Source: Comamonas phosphati
GTDB taxonomy: Bacteria; Pseudomonadota; Gammaproteobacteria; Burkholderiales; Burkholderiaceae_C
Direction: 5' to 3'
Length of the DNA stretch: 64,000 nucleotides
Assembly (NCBI RefSeq): GCF_014637085.1
Contig: NZ_BMEU01000020.1
Span: forward strand, 20,378-84,377
Shown here: piece after piece, positions 19,478 through 27,377 of the stretch
Numbering within the stretch: position 1 is the stretch's first letter
How the letters are laid out: each line of letters starts with the position of its first letter
Translations under genes and position numbers: made by a program
The notes under the pieces: model-generated
What the model saw: only the letters and a program-made list of their open reading frames with translations
Database searches by the model: none
Told to the model about the DNA's origin: nothing

Positions 19478-20362
19478 TCAGGGCGTGGTCAAGGTCAAAC
19501 CATGCTGCTTGAAGATCGCCAGCAGTTCGCCGCTGCTGCGCAGCGATTGCAGGGCCTGCTGCAGGGCCTGGCCCAGGTCCTCATTTTTAGCCTTGATGGC
19601 CATGCCCACCAGCCAGCCCTGAGCAGGCACGCCCGTCAGCGGGAATTCGCTGATCTCCAGCTGCTCGGGCCGGGGCTGGGCTTGGAATATGGCGGACTCG
19701 GCCTGGGCGCGCGTGACATAGGCCGCCGCCGCCTGGCCTTGCAGGACCGCCTGCACGGCCTTGATGCCGTCGTCATACAGGTGCACCTGCGCGCTCAGCA
19801 GGCGGTCGTCATGGCCTATCAGGGCGCTGGCGGCGCTGGTGCCGCGCTCGGCGGCCAGGGGCAGGCCCTTGAGGTCGGCCACCCCCGCCACTTCCGGCAG
19901 GCGCCGCTTGTCGCGTACCAGCACGACCTGCTCGCGCATGTACGGGGCGAAGATCAGCGCCTGCTTGTTCTGCTGCATGAAATACTTGTCCACGGGCACG
20001 TGCAGCATCACGTCTGCCGGGCCGTAGCCCAGGTAATGGCCTTTCCAGACCATGTTGCGCAGGTCGTCGTTCATGTTCTCGTCTGCGTCGAAGGGCAGCA
20101 GGGTCAGTTGCAGCCCCATGGCGCGCGCCAGTGCCCGGGCCAGGGAGACGTCCAGGCCCTGCACGCCCTGTGCAGAACGCGACGAGAACGGCGGGAAGGC
20201 GTTATACAGCGCCACCTTGAGCGCGCCGCTGGCGCGGGTGCGCTCCAGGGAGCTGGGTTCGTCCCGGGCCTGAGCCGCGCCCATGCCTGCGAGCAGTGGC
20301 AAGAGTCCTCGCATCAGCTGGCGCCGGCCCGGCGAATGGAGAGTTTGTGCTGCCTCGATCAT
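19478..20362 (-). CDS. periplasmic solute-binding protein associated with quinoprotein dehydrogenase (XoxJ/MoxJ-like)
   Basis: A 294-residue family-3-type binding protein with the opening strand ALKVALYNAFPPFSS and the later DLKGLPLAAERGTSAASAL region. The leader RRQLMRGLLPLLAGMGAAQA suggests export, possibly by Tat. Its start codon overlaps the stop of the cytochrome c gene (ATGA), so the two are co-translated. This cytochrome-plus-binding-protein pair parallels XoxG-XoxJ and MoxG-MoxJ, where the binding-protein homologue assists the dehydrogenase. No ABC permease is nearby. Confidence 0.82.
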   Translation of the reverse strand: MIEAAQTLHSPGRRQLMRGLLPLLAGMGAAQARDEPSSLERTRASGALKVALYNAFPPFSSRSAQGVQGLDVSLARALARAMGLQLTLLPFDADENMNDDLRNMVWKGHYLGYGPADVMLHVPVDKYFMQQNKQALIFAPYMREQVVLVRDKRRLPEVAGVADLKGLPLAAERGTSAASALIGHDDRLLSAQVHLYDDGIKAVQAVLQGQAAAAYVTRAQAESAIFQAQPRPEQLEISEFPLTGVPAQGWLVGMAIKAKNEDLGQALQQALQSLRSSGELLAIFKQHGLTLTTP

Positions 20363-20850
20363 GGTTCACGACGCGTTTCAAGGTAAGTTTTGATGGCCCA
20401 CAGGGCTTCCTGGGACAGGGTGCCCTCGAACGGCGGCATGTATACCCGGCCATCGCGCGTGCGGCCCCGGCGCACGGTTCCGATGAAGTAGTCGTTGACT
20501 TCCTTGAAGCAGGCCGCCTTCTTCGCCGCGTCCGCCAGGCTGGTGCATTCATCATCCAGATGGCGCAGGTCGGGGGCAATGCCGCCTGAAATGGCCTCCA
20601 GCCCGTGGCAGCGTGCACAGTTCTGGTTGTAGCCGGAGGCACCTATGCGCACCGCCTCGGCCTTTGCCGGACCCTGGCTGTAGGGGTTGTCCTCCAGCCA
20701 TTTTTGACCCACCTGCGGCAGGGTGTGCGTGTCCACGGGCTGGGGGGTCACGTCCCCGTGCGCCCAGGCGGCGCCCATGCTGGCGGCCAGCGCCAGAGCG
20801 ACGGTGGTGCCTGCGCCCTTGCGGGTCCAGGTCTGAAGCACAGAAAGCAT
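20359..20850 (-). CDS. pedF: cytochrome c550 PedF, electron acceptor of the PQQ alcohol dehydrogenase
   Basis: A 163-residue periplasmic cytochrome c with one haem site, NCARCHG (about residue 74), and a distal methionine in the VYMPPFEG segment. It matches the PedF/ExaB c550 family that takes electrons from type I PQQ alcohol dehydrogenases. The start MLSVLQTW is selected because AAGGAG lies 8 bases before it; a longer start would add 19 residues. A sigma-54 promoter candidate sits 37 bases upstream. It heads a two-gene unit with the binding protein. Confidence 0.92.
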   Translation of the reverse strand: MLSVLQTWTRKGAGTTVALALAASMGAAWAHGDVTPQPVDTHTLPQVGQKWLEDNPYSQGPAKAEAVRIGASGYNQNCARCHGLEAISGGIAPDLRHLDDECTSLADAAKKAACFKEVNDYFIGTVRRGRTRDGRVYMPPFEGTLSQEALWAIKTYLETRREP

Positions 20851-20886
20851 TGAATGTCTCCTTGAATTCATAGTGATACCCAGAAA

Positions 20887-20902
20887 AGCAAGAACCAGGC
20901 CA
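20887..20902 (-). promoter_or_regulatory. sigma-54 promoter candidate for pedF
   Basis: On the minus strand TGGCCTG-GTTC-TTGCT fits the -24/-12 consensus with exact GG-N10-GC spacing. The expected start of transcription is near 20876, about 26 bases before the ATG. Confidence 0.7.
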
Positions 20903-21097
20903 TGCATTCATGTCGACTGCATCACGTCGATCGGGAATGGCCCTCGGCTCTTTCCGGTCCAGGCGTAGATCTGAATGGGACCTACCCAGCTACGCAGCTT
21001 TGTCCAAACCGCACATGGAAACGGAGGCTCGTACTGAATTCGACATTGCGACTTGCGCCGATGCATCAAGTGCGAAAAGCTGTGGTTTTTGATAAAG

Positions 21098-22165
21098 CTA
21101 TACGAAACGAGCAACGCAGCTGCGCAGACAGGCGGCCATCGCGGGCTCATGCGCCAAGTGGCCGCAGGCCGGCCTGTGCAATCGCGTGCTGTCTGAAGTG
21201 ATGCGCTGCTGCATGCTGGCCCAGCGTGCGCTGTTGGCGGGCGGACAGATGGCGTCAAAGCAGCCATGCACCCAGTCCACCGTGATTGCCTGCCGTGCCA
21301 GGTGGCGCACGGCCGCATCCTGATCTCTCGGCCGCAGAAATCCTCTGCGGCGCAGGTAGTGCACCTGCACACGGTAGCGTGCCCATAGCTTGGCATCGCC
21401 CTTGCCGGCTTGCGGCCGCAGCAGTTGCGCCAGTGCGCGGCGCTGCTGGCGCTGTAGCTGCGCCCAGGCGCGGCGCTGTGCGGCGGCCTGGGCGCCGGTA
21501 ATGTGGCGCAGGCTGCGGCGCATGCCATGCAGGGCGTCGCGCATCTCGCGCAGGGCCCAGCCGCGTTGGGTGCGCAGGGCTGTCACAGAATTTGCGTCGT
21601 TTTGGAGCAATTGCTCCAAATCTGACAGGGTTGCGGGTAGGGGGGTGTTGGCGCGTATCGGCCAGGCCTGGCCTGGCGCCTGGAGCGCCTTGCCATGGTG
21701 CTGGCTGGGCAGCAGCAGTCCGCCGATCTCACGCCTTGTGAGTCCGAAAGCGCCCCGCAGCACCAGGCGCTGCACGCGTTTGGGGTGAGTGCGCGCATAT
21801 TCCAGAGCCAGCACCGTACCCCAGGAACCGGCCAGCAACGACCAGCGCTCCAGCCCCAGATGCCGGCGCAGCGCCTCCAGGTCGGCCACCAGCGCGGCCA
21901 GGTGGTTGCGCGCCACGTTGCCGCGGGGCAGGCTGGCCCCGGCGCCGCGCTGGTCAGGGGCGATGACGCGCTGACGCTGCAGATCAAACGGCGTCAGCAG
22001 ACCGGGCTGGCAACCGCTGCCGGGGCCGCCATGCAACAGCAGCCAGGGCTCGCCGCCTGGCGCGCCCACATCGCGCCAGGCCATGCGGTGCAGGGCACCG
22101 CGCGCCAGCCACTGCGGTGCGGGCCAATGAGGGGAAGCGGGTGTGGCATTGATTTTGCGTGTCAT
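21098..22165 (-). CDS. pip: proline iminopeptidase (alpha/beta hydrolase, peptidase family S33)
   Basis: A 355-residue cytoplasmic hydrolase that removes N-terminal proline or acts as a related esterase. The oxyanion segment LLHGGPGSG is near residue 45, the DQRGAGAS motif follows, and the nucleophile serine lies in AGSWGT. The C-terminal CGHLAHEP carries the catalytic histidine. The start at MTRKINA is chosen because longer versions run into the divergent pqqA region. The sigma-54 promoter of pqqA overlaps the first codons, so a later start cannot be excluded. Divergent neighbour of pqqA; a role in processing the PqqA peptide is possible but unproven. Confidence 0.8.
   Translation of the reverse strand: MTRKINATPASPHWPAPQWLARGALHRMAWRDVGAPGGEPWLLLHGGPGSGCQPGLLTPFDLQRQRVIAPDQRGAGASLPRGNVARNHLAALVADLEALRRHLGLERWSLLAGSWGTVLALEYARTHPKRVQRLVLRGAFGLTRREIGGLLLPSQHHGKALQAPGQAWPIRANTPLPATLSDLEQLLQNDANSVTALRTQRGWALREMRDALHGMRRSLRHITGAQAAAQRRAWAQLQRQQRRALAQLLRPQAGKGDAKLWARYRVQVHYLRRRGFLRPRDQDAAVRHLARQAITVDWVHGCFDAICPPANSARWASMQQRITSDSTRLHRPACGHLAHEPAMAACLRSCVARFV
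21601..21620. promoter_or_regulatory. 20-bp perfect palindrome inside the iminopeptidase gene
   Basis: TTTGGAGCAATTGCTCCAAA is self-complementary over all 20 bases. Each half contains TGCTCCA, the core of the repeated motif at 5198 and 10862. It lies about 520 bp upstream of the pqqA promoter, so a distant enhancer role is conceivable. Confidence 0.35.
22144..22158 (+). promoter_or_regulatory. sigma-54 promoter candidate for pqqA
   Basis: TGGCATT-GATT-TTGC keeps both invariant dinucleotides GG and GC at ten-base spacing. It overlaps the first codons of the divergent iminopeptidase gene. Transcription would start near 22170, 74 bases before pqqA. Confidence 0.72.
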
Positions 22166-22243
22166 GGTGGCGGCCGTGTTCAAGCTGGATTGCGCGGTTC
22201 GCAAACATGTTTTATGCCAACTCAACTTCAATAGGAGACCTCC

Positions 22244-22318
22244 ATGCAATGGACCGCACCGGCTTTTACCGATCTGCGCTTCGGTTTTGAAATCACCATG
22301 TACATCGCCAATCGCTGA
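22244..22318 (+). CDS. pqqA: PqqA, precursor peptide of pyrroloquinoline quinone
   Basis: A 24-residue peptide, MQWTAPAFTDLRFGFEITMY followed by IANR. The glutamate E16 and tyrosine Y20 in the E-x-x-x-Y pattern are the two residues cross-linked by PqqE to form the PQQ skeleton. Length and the invariant PAF-DLR-G-E-T-Y pattern match known PqqA peptides. GGAG precedes the ATG. It is the first gene of pqqABCDE and is followed by a strong hairpin. Confidence 0.97.
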   Translation: MQWTAPAFTDLRFGFEITMYIANR

Positions 22319-22330
22319 TTGCGTTGGACC

Positions 22331-22371
22331 CCGGGCAATGCGCTTGGCTCGCATGCAGGGGCATTGCCCGG
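22331..22371 (+). promoter_or_regulatory. 11-bp hairpin between pqqA and pqqB
   Basis: CCGGGCAATGC (22331-22341) and GCATTGCCCGG (22361-22371) pair perfectly across a 19-base loop. It could act as a partial terminator or 3' stabiliser so that the pqqA message exceeds that for pqqBCDE. There is no U-tract. Confidence 0.6.
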
Positions 22372-22392
22372 ATTCTTGAGAGTGGATTCACC

Positions 22393-23310
22393 ATGTATTT
22401 GCGTGTGCTTGGCTCTGCGGCCGGTGGCGGCTTCCCGCAGTGGAATTGCAATTGCCCCCGATGCAAAGGGCTGCGTGACGGCAGCCTGCGCGCCAGGGCG
22501 CGCACCCAATCTTCCATCGCGGTCAGTGCCAACGGGCTCGACTGGCTGCTGATCAACGCCTCGCCGGATATCCTGCAGCAGATCCGCGACAACCCGGTGC
22601 TGCAACCGGAGCGCGCGCAGCGCGACAGTGGCATTGCCGCCGTGCTGCTGATGGATGCGCAGATCGACCATGTCACCGGATTGCTCATGCTGCGCGAGCG
22701 CCAGACTCCGCTGCCGCTGCTGGCCACGCGTGAGGTGCTGTCGGACATAGGAACGGGCTTCCCCATCACCAGCATCCTGTCGCACTACTGCGGAGTGCAG
22801 CCCCATGTCCTGGTGTGCGACGGGTACCCGCTTGGCGTGCCCGGCCTGCCCGGGCTGGAGCTGAGCGCGGTGCCGCTGGACTCCAAGCCGCCGCCGTATT
22901 CGCCGTTTCGTGGATCGCCCAGGCAGGGCGACAACATCGGCGTGGTGCTGAGCAATCCCACCAATGGCCGAAAAATTTTCTACGCCCCAGGACTGGGCCA
23001 GATGACGCCGCAACTGCACGCTCTCATGGCCGGCTGCGAGGTGGTGCTGGTGGACGGGACGTTCTGGTGCGCGGATGAAATGCAGCGCCTGGGCCTGTCG
23101 TCCAAAACTGCGTTCGACATGGGACATCTGCCGCAAAGCGGCGCGGGCGGCATGCTGGAACACTTGGCGCGTCTGCCCGCAGGCGTGCGCAAGGTGCTCA
23201 TCCACATCAACAACACCAACCCCATCCTGGACGAGGACTCGCCCGAGCGTGCCGAACTGACGGCCGCCGGCGTGGAACTGGCCCATGACGGCATGGAAAT
23301 TCTGTTCTGA
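22393..23310 (+). CDS. pqqB: PqqB, metallo-beta-lactamase-fold PQQ biosynthesis oxidase
   Basis: A 305-residue cytoplasmic protein that hydroxylates the cross-linked diamino acid intermediate before the PqqC step. The N-terminal zinc-site cysteines appear as CNCPRC (about residues 19-24) after [12 protein letters not shown]. The metal-site region [13 protein letters not shown] and the DMGHLPQSG segment follow. Length is typical. The ribosome site is weak. It is 74 bp after pqqA, separated by a hairpin, and 5 bp before pqqC. Confidence 0.95.
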   Translation: MYLRVLGSAAGGGFPQWNCNCPRCKGLRDGSLRARARTQSSIAVSANGLDWLLINASPDILQQIRDNPVLQPERAQRDSGIAAVLLMDAQIDHVTGLLMLRERQTPLPLLATREVLSDIGTGFPITSILSHYCGVQPHVLVCDGYPLGVPGLPGLELSAVPLDSKPPPYSPFRGSPRQGDNIGVVLSNPTNGRKIFYAPGLGQMTPQLHALMAGCEVVLVDGTFWCADEMQRLGLSSKTAFDMGHLPQSGAGGMLEHLARLPAGVRKVLIHINNTNPILDEDSPERAELTAAGVELAHDGMEILF

Positions 23311-23315
23311 CGGCC

Positions 23316-24056
23316 ATGATGGACATTGCCACCACCCCTGTTCCCGACCCCTGTTTGCCCGCCTGGAGCGCCGCCGAATTCGAGGCCCAGCTGCGCGACA
23401 AGGGACGCGCCTATCACATCCACCACCCTTTCAATGTGCGCATGAACGCGGGCGGCTGCACGCCCGAGGAACTGCGCTGCTGGGTGGCCAACCGCTTCTA
23501 CTACCAAGTCTGCATCCCACGCAAGGACGCCGCCATCCTCGCCAACATGCCCGACCGCGCGCAGCGGCGCCTGTGGGTGGAGCGCATCCTCGACCATGAC
23601 GGCTACGGTGACCACCAGGGTGCGGCCGCCGGTGGCTTAGAGGCCTGGACGCGTCTGGGCGAGGCCGTGGGCATTGCGCGCGATGAGCTGTGGTCGCTGC
23701 ACCGGGTGGCGCCCGGCGTGCGCTTCGCATGCGATGCCTATGTGAGCTTCGCCAGCCGCGCGCCTTGGCAGGAGGCCGTTTGCTCGTCGCTGACCGAAAT
23801 GTTCGCGCCCCAGATCCACAAGGACCGCCTGGCCACCTGGCCGCAGCATTACCCGTGGATCGAGGGCGGGGGCCTACAGTATTTTCGCAGCCGCATTCCG
23901 CTGGCCAGCCGCGACGTGGAGCATGGTCTGCGCGTGACGCTGGAGCATTTCACCACCCGTGCGGCGCAGCAGCGCGCGCTCGATATTCTGCAGTTCAAGC
24001 TCGACATTCTGTGGAGCATGCTCGACGCCATTGAGAAAGCCTGCCATGCAGTCTGA
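23316..24056 (+). CDS. pqqC: PqqC, pyrroloquinoline-quinone synthase
   Basis: A 246-residue cofactorless oxidase that carries out the final ring closure and eight-electron oxidation to PQQ. Conserved segments include [33 protein letters not shown] and RILDHDG, containing the active-site histidine, tyrosine and arginine residues of the family. Its last 11 bases overlap pqqD, so translation is coupled. Confidence 0.96.
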   Translation: MMDIATTPVPDPCLPAWSAAEFEAQLRDKGRAYHIHHPFNVRMNAGGCTPEELRCWVANRFYYQVCIPRKDAAILANMPDRAQRRLWVERILDHDGYGDHQGAAAGGLEAWTRLGEAVGIARDELWSLHRVAPGVRFACDAYVSFASRAPWQEAVCSSLTEMFAPQIHKDRLATWPQHYPWIEGGGLQYFRSRIPLASRDVEHGLRVTLEHFTTRAAQQRALDILQFKLDILWSMLDAIEKACHAV

Positions 24057-24348
24057 CACCGTTCTTTCCTCCACTGCCGTCGCCTATGCCGCCGCGCCCG
24101 GCCTGCCCCGGCTCTCGCGCCGCCTGCGCCTGCAGTACGAGACCGCGCAGACGCGCTGGGTGCTGCTTTATCCCGAGGGTATGGTCCAGCTCAACGACAG
24201 CGCCGCAGAAATCCTGCGCCGCTGCGATGGCCGCCACAGCGTGGCGGACATCGTGCGCGAGCTGGAGGCGCTGTTCAACATCCAGGGCATTGCCGCGCAG
24301 GTGCAGGCCTTGATCGACGAGGGCACTCACCGTGGCTGGCTCGACTGA
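24046..24348 (+). CDS. pqqD: PqqD, peptide chaperone of PQQ synthesis
   Basis: A 100-residue protein that binds the PqqA peptide and presents it to PqqE. The winged-helix core runs from [18 protein letters not shown] through [20 protein letters not shown] to the C-terminal helix. The ATG lies within the last codons of pqqC, and the 3' end overlaps pqqE by 17 bases, the usual tight pqqCDE arrangement. Confidence 0.95.
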   Translation: MQSDTVLSSTAVAYAAAPGLPRLSRRLRLQYETAQTRWVLLYPEGMVQLNDSAAEILRRCDGRHSVADIVRELEALFNIQGIAAQVQALIDEGTHRGWLD

Positions 24349-25483
24349 TACCGCGGATCCACCCGTAGTCTCGCCCCCGCTGTGGCTGCTGGCCGAGCTG
24401 ACCTACCGCTGCCCGCTGCACTGCGTGTTCTGCTACAACCCGACCGAGCTTGAGCGTGCGGGCGCCGAGCTGAGCACCGCCCAGTGGGTGGATGTAATGC
24501 GCCAGGCGCGTGCCATGGGTGCGGCGCAGCTGGGATTTTCCGGCGGCGAGCCGCTGGTGCGAGACGACCTTGAAGAGCTGGTGCAGGAGGCGTGCCGACT
24601 GGGCTTCTATACCAACCTTATCACCTCTGGCGTGGGCCTCACCGAGGCGCGCGCCAAGCGGCTCAAGAACGCGGGACTTGACCATGTTCAGTTATCGTTC
24701 CAGGACAGCACCCGGGAGATGAACGACTTTCTGAGCCACACCAAGACCTTCGAGTTGAAGAAAAAGGTGGCGCGCATCATCAAGGACAACGACTGGCCCA
24801 TGGTGATGAACTGCGTGCTGCACCGCCACAACCTGCCCCATGTGGGCGCCATCATCGACATGGCGCTGGAGCTGGAGGCCGAATACCTGGAGCTGGCCAA
24901 CGTGCAGTACTACGGTTGGGCCTGGCGCAACCGCGACCACCTCATGCCCACGCGCGAGCAGCTTGAGCAGGCCGAGGCCGTGGTGCAACGCTACCGCGAA
25001 AGCATCGGCAAGCGATGCCGCCTGCTCTTCGTCGTGCCCGATTATTTCGAGGAGCGCCCCAAGGCCTGCATGAACGGCTGGGGCTCGGTGTTCCTGTCGA
25101 TTGCGCCCGATGGCCTGGCCATGCCCTGCCATAACGCGCGCGACCTGCCTGGCCTGCAGCTGCCCGATGTGCGCGAGCATGCGATTGCCGACATCTGGCA
25201 GCGCAGCCAGGCCTTCAACGCCTATCGCGGCGAGGACTGGATGCAGGAGCCTTGCCGCAGCTGCGACGAGCGCCACAAGGACTTTGGCGGCTGCCGCTGC
25301 CAGGCCTTCATGGTCACGGGCGACGCCGCTGCCACCGACCCGGTGTGCAGCAAGTCGCCCCGGCATGAGCGCATCGTGCAATTCACCCGGGAGGCCGCCA
25401 CCCGCCGCCATATTCCCCTGGTGTTTCGCAGCGATCCCGCACCATCGAGGCTGGGTGGGAATTTAGGTGAAAAGTGCTCTTGA
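24332..25483 (+). CDS. pqqE: PqqE, radical SAM enzyme cross-linking Glu and Tyr of PqqA
   Basis: A 383-residue radical S-adenosylmethionine enzyme. The [4Fe-4S] cluster motif C-x3-C-x2-C reads CPLHCVFC at about residues 28-35. The C-terminal SPASM cysteines are visible in PCHNARD, PCRSCDERHKDFGGCRCQAF and DPVCSKS. It forms the C-C bond between Glu and Tyr of PqqA. Start is GTG at 24332 inside pqqD; no later start keeps the N-terminus. It is followed by a cytochrome c gene on the same strand. Confidence 0.95.
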   Translation: MAGSTDTADPPVVSPPLWLLAELTYRCPLHCVFCYNPTELERAGAELSTAQWVDVMRQARAMGAAQLGFSGGEPLVRDDLEELVQEACRLGFYTNLITSGVGLTEARAKRLKNAGLDHVQLSFQDSTREMNDFLSHTKTFELKKKVARIIKDNDWPMVMNCVLHRHNLPHVGAIIDMALELEAEYLELANVQYYGWAWRNRDHLMPTREQLEQAEAVVQRYRESIGKRCRLLFVVPDYFEERPKACMNGWGSVFLSIAPDGLAMPCHNARDLPGLQLPDVREHAIADIWQRSQAFNAYRGEDWMQEPCRSCDERHKDFGGCRCQAFMVTGDAAATDPVCSKSPRHERIVQFTREAATRRHIPLVFRSDPAPSRLGGNLGEKCS

Positions 25484-25488
25484 CCCTT

Positions 25489-25833
25489 ATGAGAAAAGCG
25501 CGGACAGCTATTACATCAATAGCGTTAACAATCTGCACCCTGGCACAGCCTTGCGCCGCCCAGACGGCAGCGCAGAGCCTGGACACGGCCTTGCTGGCCG
25601 GCAACTGCACCACCTGCCATGGCTCGGCCGGCCGCTCGCCCGTCGGCAGCACGGGCAGCATCCCCAGCCTGCGCGGCCAGGGCAGCGCCGCCCTGCTGGC
25701 ACGCATGCAGGCCTTCAAGGCCGGGCAGGTGGCCGGCGCCACCGTCATGCCGCTGTTGATGCAGGGCTATGACGAGAATCAGATGCAGGCCCTGGCCCAG
25801 TGGTTTGCCGACCCGGTGACGGACAAGCCATGA
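25489..25833 (+). CDS. small c-type cytochrome (flavocytochrome c haem-subunit-like)
   Basis: A 114-residue periplasmic cytochrome with a signal peptide (TAITSIALTICTLAQPCAAQ), one haem site NCTTCHG and candidate distal methionines in VMPLLMQGY. ATG 25489 is used; a GTG at 25474 would add five residues and has AGG close by. It overlaps the following flavoprotein gene by ATGA. Such a pair resembles FccA-FccB of sulfide dehydrogenase. Its place directly behind pqqE suggests a role in electron flow of the alcohol system. Confidence 0.85.
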   Translation: MRKARTAITSIALTICTLAQPCAAQTAAQSLDTALLAGNCTTCHGSAGRSPVGSTGSIPSLRGQGSAALLARMQAFKAGQVAGATVMPLLMQGYDENQMQALAQWFADPVTDKP

Positions 25834-27152
25834 GCGCCGCGCCGGGCCGCCCCAAGCAAGCTTGCACCGTAGGTGCGTCAGTGAGCGCCGCATTGCAGCG
25901 CCGCCAGATCCTGCTGGGCGCCGCGGGCCTGGCCGCGCCTGCCATCGTTCGTGCACAAGGCGCCAGCGCGCGCGTGGTGGTCGTGGGCGGCGGCTTTGGC
26001 GGCGCCACGGTGGCGCGCTACCTGCGCACCTGGGCACCGCAGCTTGAGGTCGTCCTGGTCGAGCCTGCCGAGACCTTCGTCACCTGCCCGTTTTCCAACC
26101 ATTACCTGGCAGGGCTGCGCAGCTGGAACAGCATCGGCCACGGCTACGACGGTCTGCGCGCTGCGGGCGTGCGGGTGGTGCATGCGCGGGCCGAGGATGT
26201 GGACGGCGCGCGGCGCACGCTGCGGCTGGACAGCGGTCAGCTTCTGCGCTGGGATCGACTGGTGCTCTCGCCCGGCGTGGACGTGCGCTGGGGCGCTCTC
26301 GAAGGCTATGACCGGGCCGCGGCCGAGCGGGCACCGCACGCCTGGAAGGCCGGCGCCCAGACTCGGCTGCTGCGCCGCCAGCTGCAGGCCATGCCCGACG
26401 GCGGGCGCTTCGTGATGGTGATTCCGGACAACCCGTTTCGCTGTCCGCCCGGGCCGTATGAGCGCGCCAGCCTGGTGGCGCATTACCTCAAGCATCACAA
26501 GCCGCGCAGCAAACTGCTGCTGCTGGACGCGAAGAACAACTTTTCCAAGAAAGAGCTGTTCCTGCAGGGCTGGAAGGCCTTGTATGGCGACATGCTCGAA
26601 TGGGTGAGCTTGGCGCAGGACGGCCAGGTGGTGCGCGTGGATGCGCGGATGCTGGAGGTGGAAACCGCCTTTGGCGAACGCCACCGCGCCGATGTGCTCA
26701 ATGTCATACCGCCGCAGAAGGCGGGGCTCATCGCCGAGCGTGCGGGCGCGATCGACGCCAGCGGCTGGGCCCCCGTGCGCGGCGAAGACCTTGCATCGCA
26801 GCGGGTTGCCGGTGTCCATGTGCTGGGCGATGCGGCACAGGCCGGCCCCATCCCCAAGTCAGGCTTTGCCGCCAACAACCAGGGCAAGGTGGTGGCAGCG
26901 GCCATTGCTGCCGAGTTGAGCGGCCAGGACCCCCCCGAGGCTTGGTTCGCCAACACCTGTTACAGCCTGCTGGCGCCGGGCTATGGTATTTCGGTCGTGG
27001 GCGTGTACCGGGCGCACGAAGGGCGCTTGATCGACCTGCCGCATAGCGTGGGCGTAAGCCCGCTGGATGCTCCGGCCGTGCAGCGCGCCGCCGAGGCGCG
27101 CCAAGGCGCGGACTGGTATGCGGCCATCAGCGCCGACATCTGGGACCGCTGA
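25830..27152 (+). CDS. FAD-dependent oxidoreductase, flavocytochrome c sulfide dehydrogenase (FccB/SoxF) type
   Basis: A 440-residue exported flavoprotein. A twin-arginine-like leader (RRQILLGAAGLAAPAIVRAQ) precedes the Rossmann motif VVVGGGFGGATVARYL near residue 52. The FCSD-specific segments VTCPFSNHYLAG (one redox cysteine), NPFRCPPGPYERA (second cysteine) and the C-terminal CYSLLAPGYGISV are present. In known homologues the two cysteines form a disulfide by the flavin and sulfide is the substrate. Here it is translationally coupled to a cytochrome c within the pqq transcript, so another donor is possible. The ATG at 25830 overlaps the cytochrome stop. Confidence 0.85.
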   Translation: MSAAPGRPKQACTVGASVSAALQRRQILLGAAGLAAPAIVRAQGASARVVVVGGGFGGATVARYLRTWAPQLEVVLVEPAETFVTCPFSNHYLAGLRSWNSIGHGYDGLRAAGVRVVHARAEDVDGARRTLRLDSGQLLRWDRLVLSPGVDVRWGALEGYDRAAAERAPHAWKAGAQTRLLRRQLQAMPDGGRFVMVIPDNPFRCPPGPYERASLVAHYLKHHKPRSKLLLLDAKNNFSKKELFLQGWKALYGDMLEWVSLAQDGQVVRVDARMLEVETAFGERHRADVLNVIPPQKAGLIAERAGAIDASGWAPVRGEDLASQRVAGVHVLGDAAQAGPIPKSGFAANNQGKVVAAAIAAELSGQDPPEAWFANTCYSLLAPGYGISVVGVYRAHEGRLIDLPHSVGVSPLDAPAVQRAAEARQGADWYAAISADIWDR

Positions 27153-27155
27153 TTC

Positions 27156-27377
27156 TTATTCGTCCCGTCGCGCCAACTGCAGCAGCTGCTTCTGCGCCTC
27201 GCCATCGTCGTCTTGCGCCAGCGCCTCCCACAGCCGGCGCGCTCGCTGGTAGTCGCCCAGCCGACAGGCAGCGTGGGCCTGCAGGTGCTGGGCCTGGGCA
27301 TCCACGGCGGGCTGCAGCATGACCCAGGCCGCCCCGAGCAGGGTGCGCGGGTGTAATGCAGCCATGGTGCCGCTCAT
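27156..27377 (-). CDS. small TPR-like hypothetical protein
   Basis: A 73-residue protein starting in the ATGA overlap with the preceding cytochrome gene. The C-terminal half (AHAACRLGDYQRARRLWEALA...GEAQKQLLQLA) looks like one tetratricopeptide or Sel1-type helical hairpin. No signal peptide is evident. Its end is only 3 bp from the convergent flavoprotein gene. Function unknown; coupling suggests it serves the cytochrome. Confidence 0.55.
   Translation of the reverse strand: MSGTMAALHPRTLLGAAWVMLQPAVDAQAQHLQAHAACRLGDYQRARRLWEALAQDDDGEAQKQLLQLARRDE

Noticed and set aside
23316-24056. PqqC-PqqD fusion
   Set aside because: The genes overlap by 11 bases in different frames with separate start and stop codons, so they are distinct proteins.
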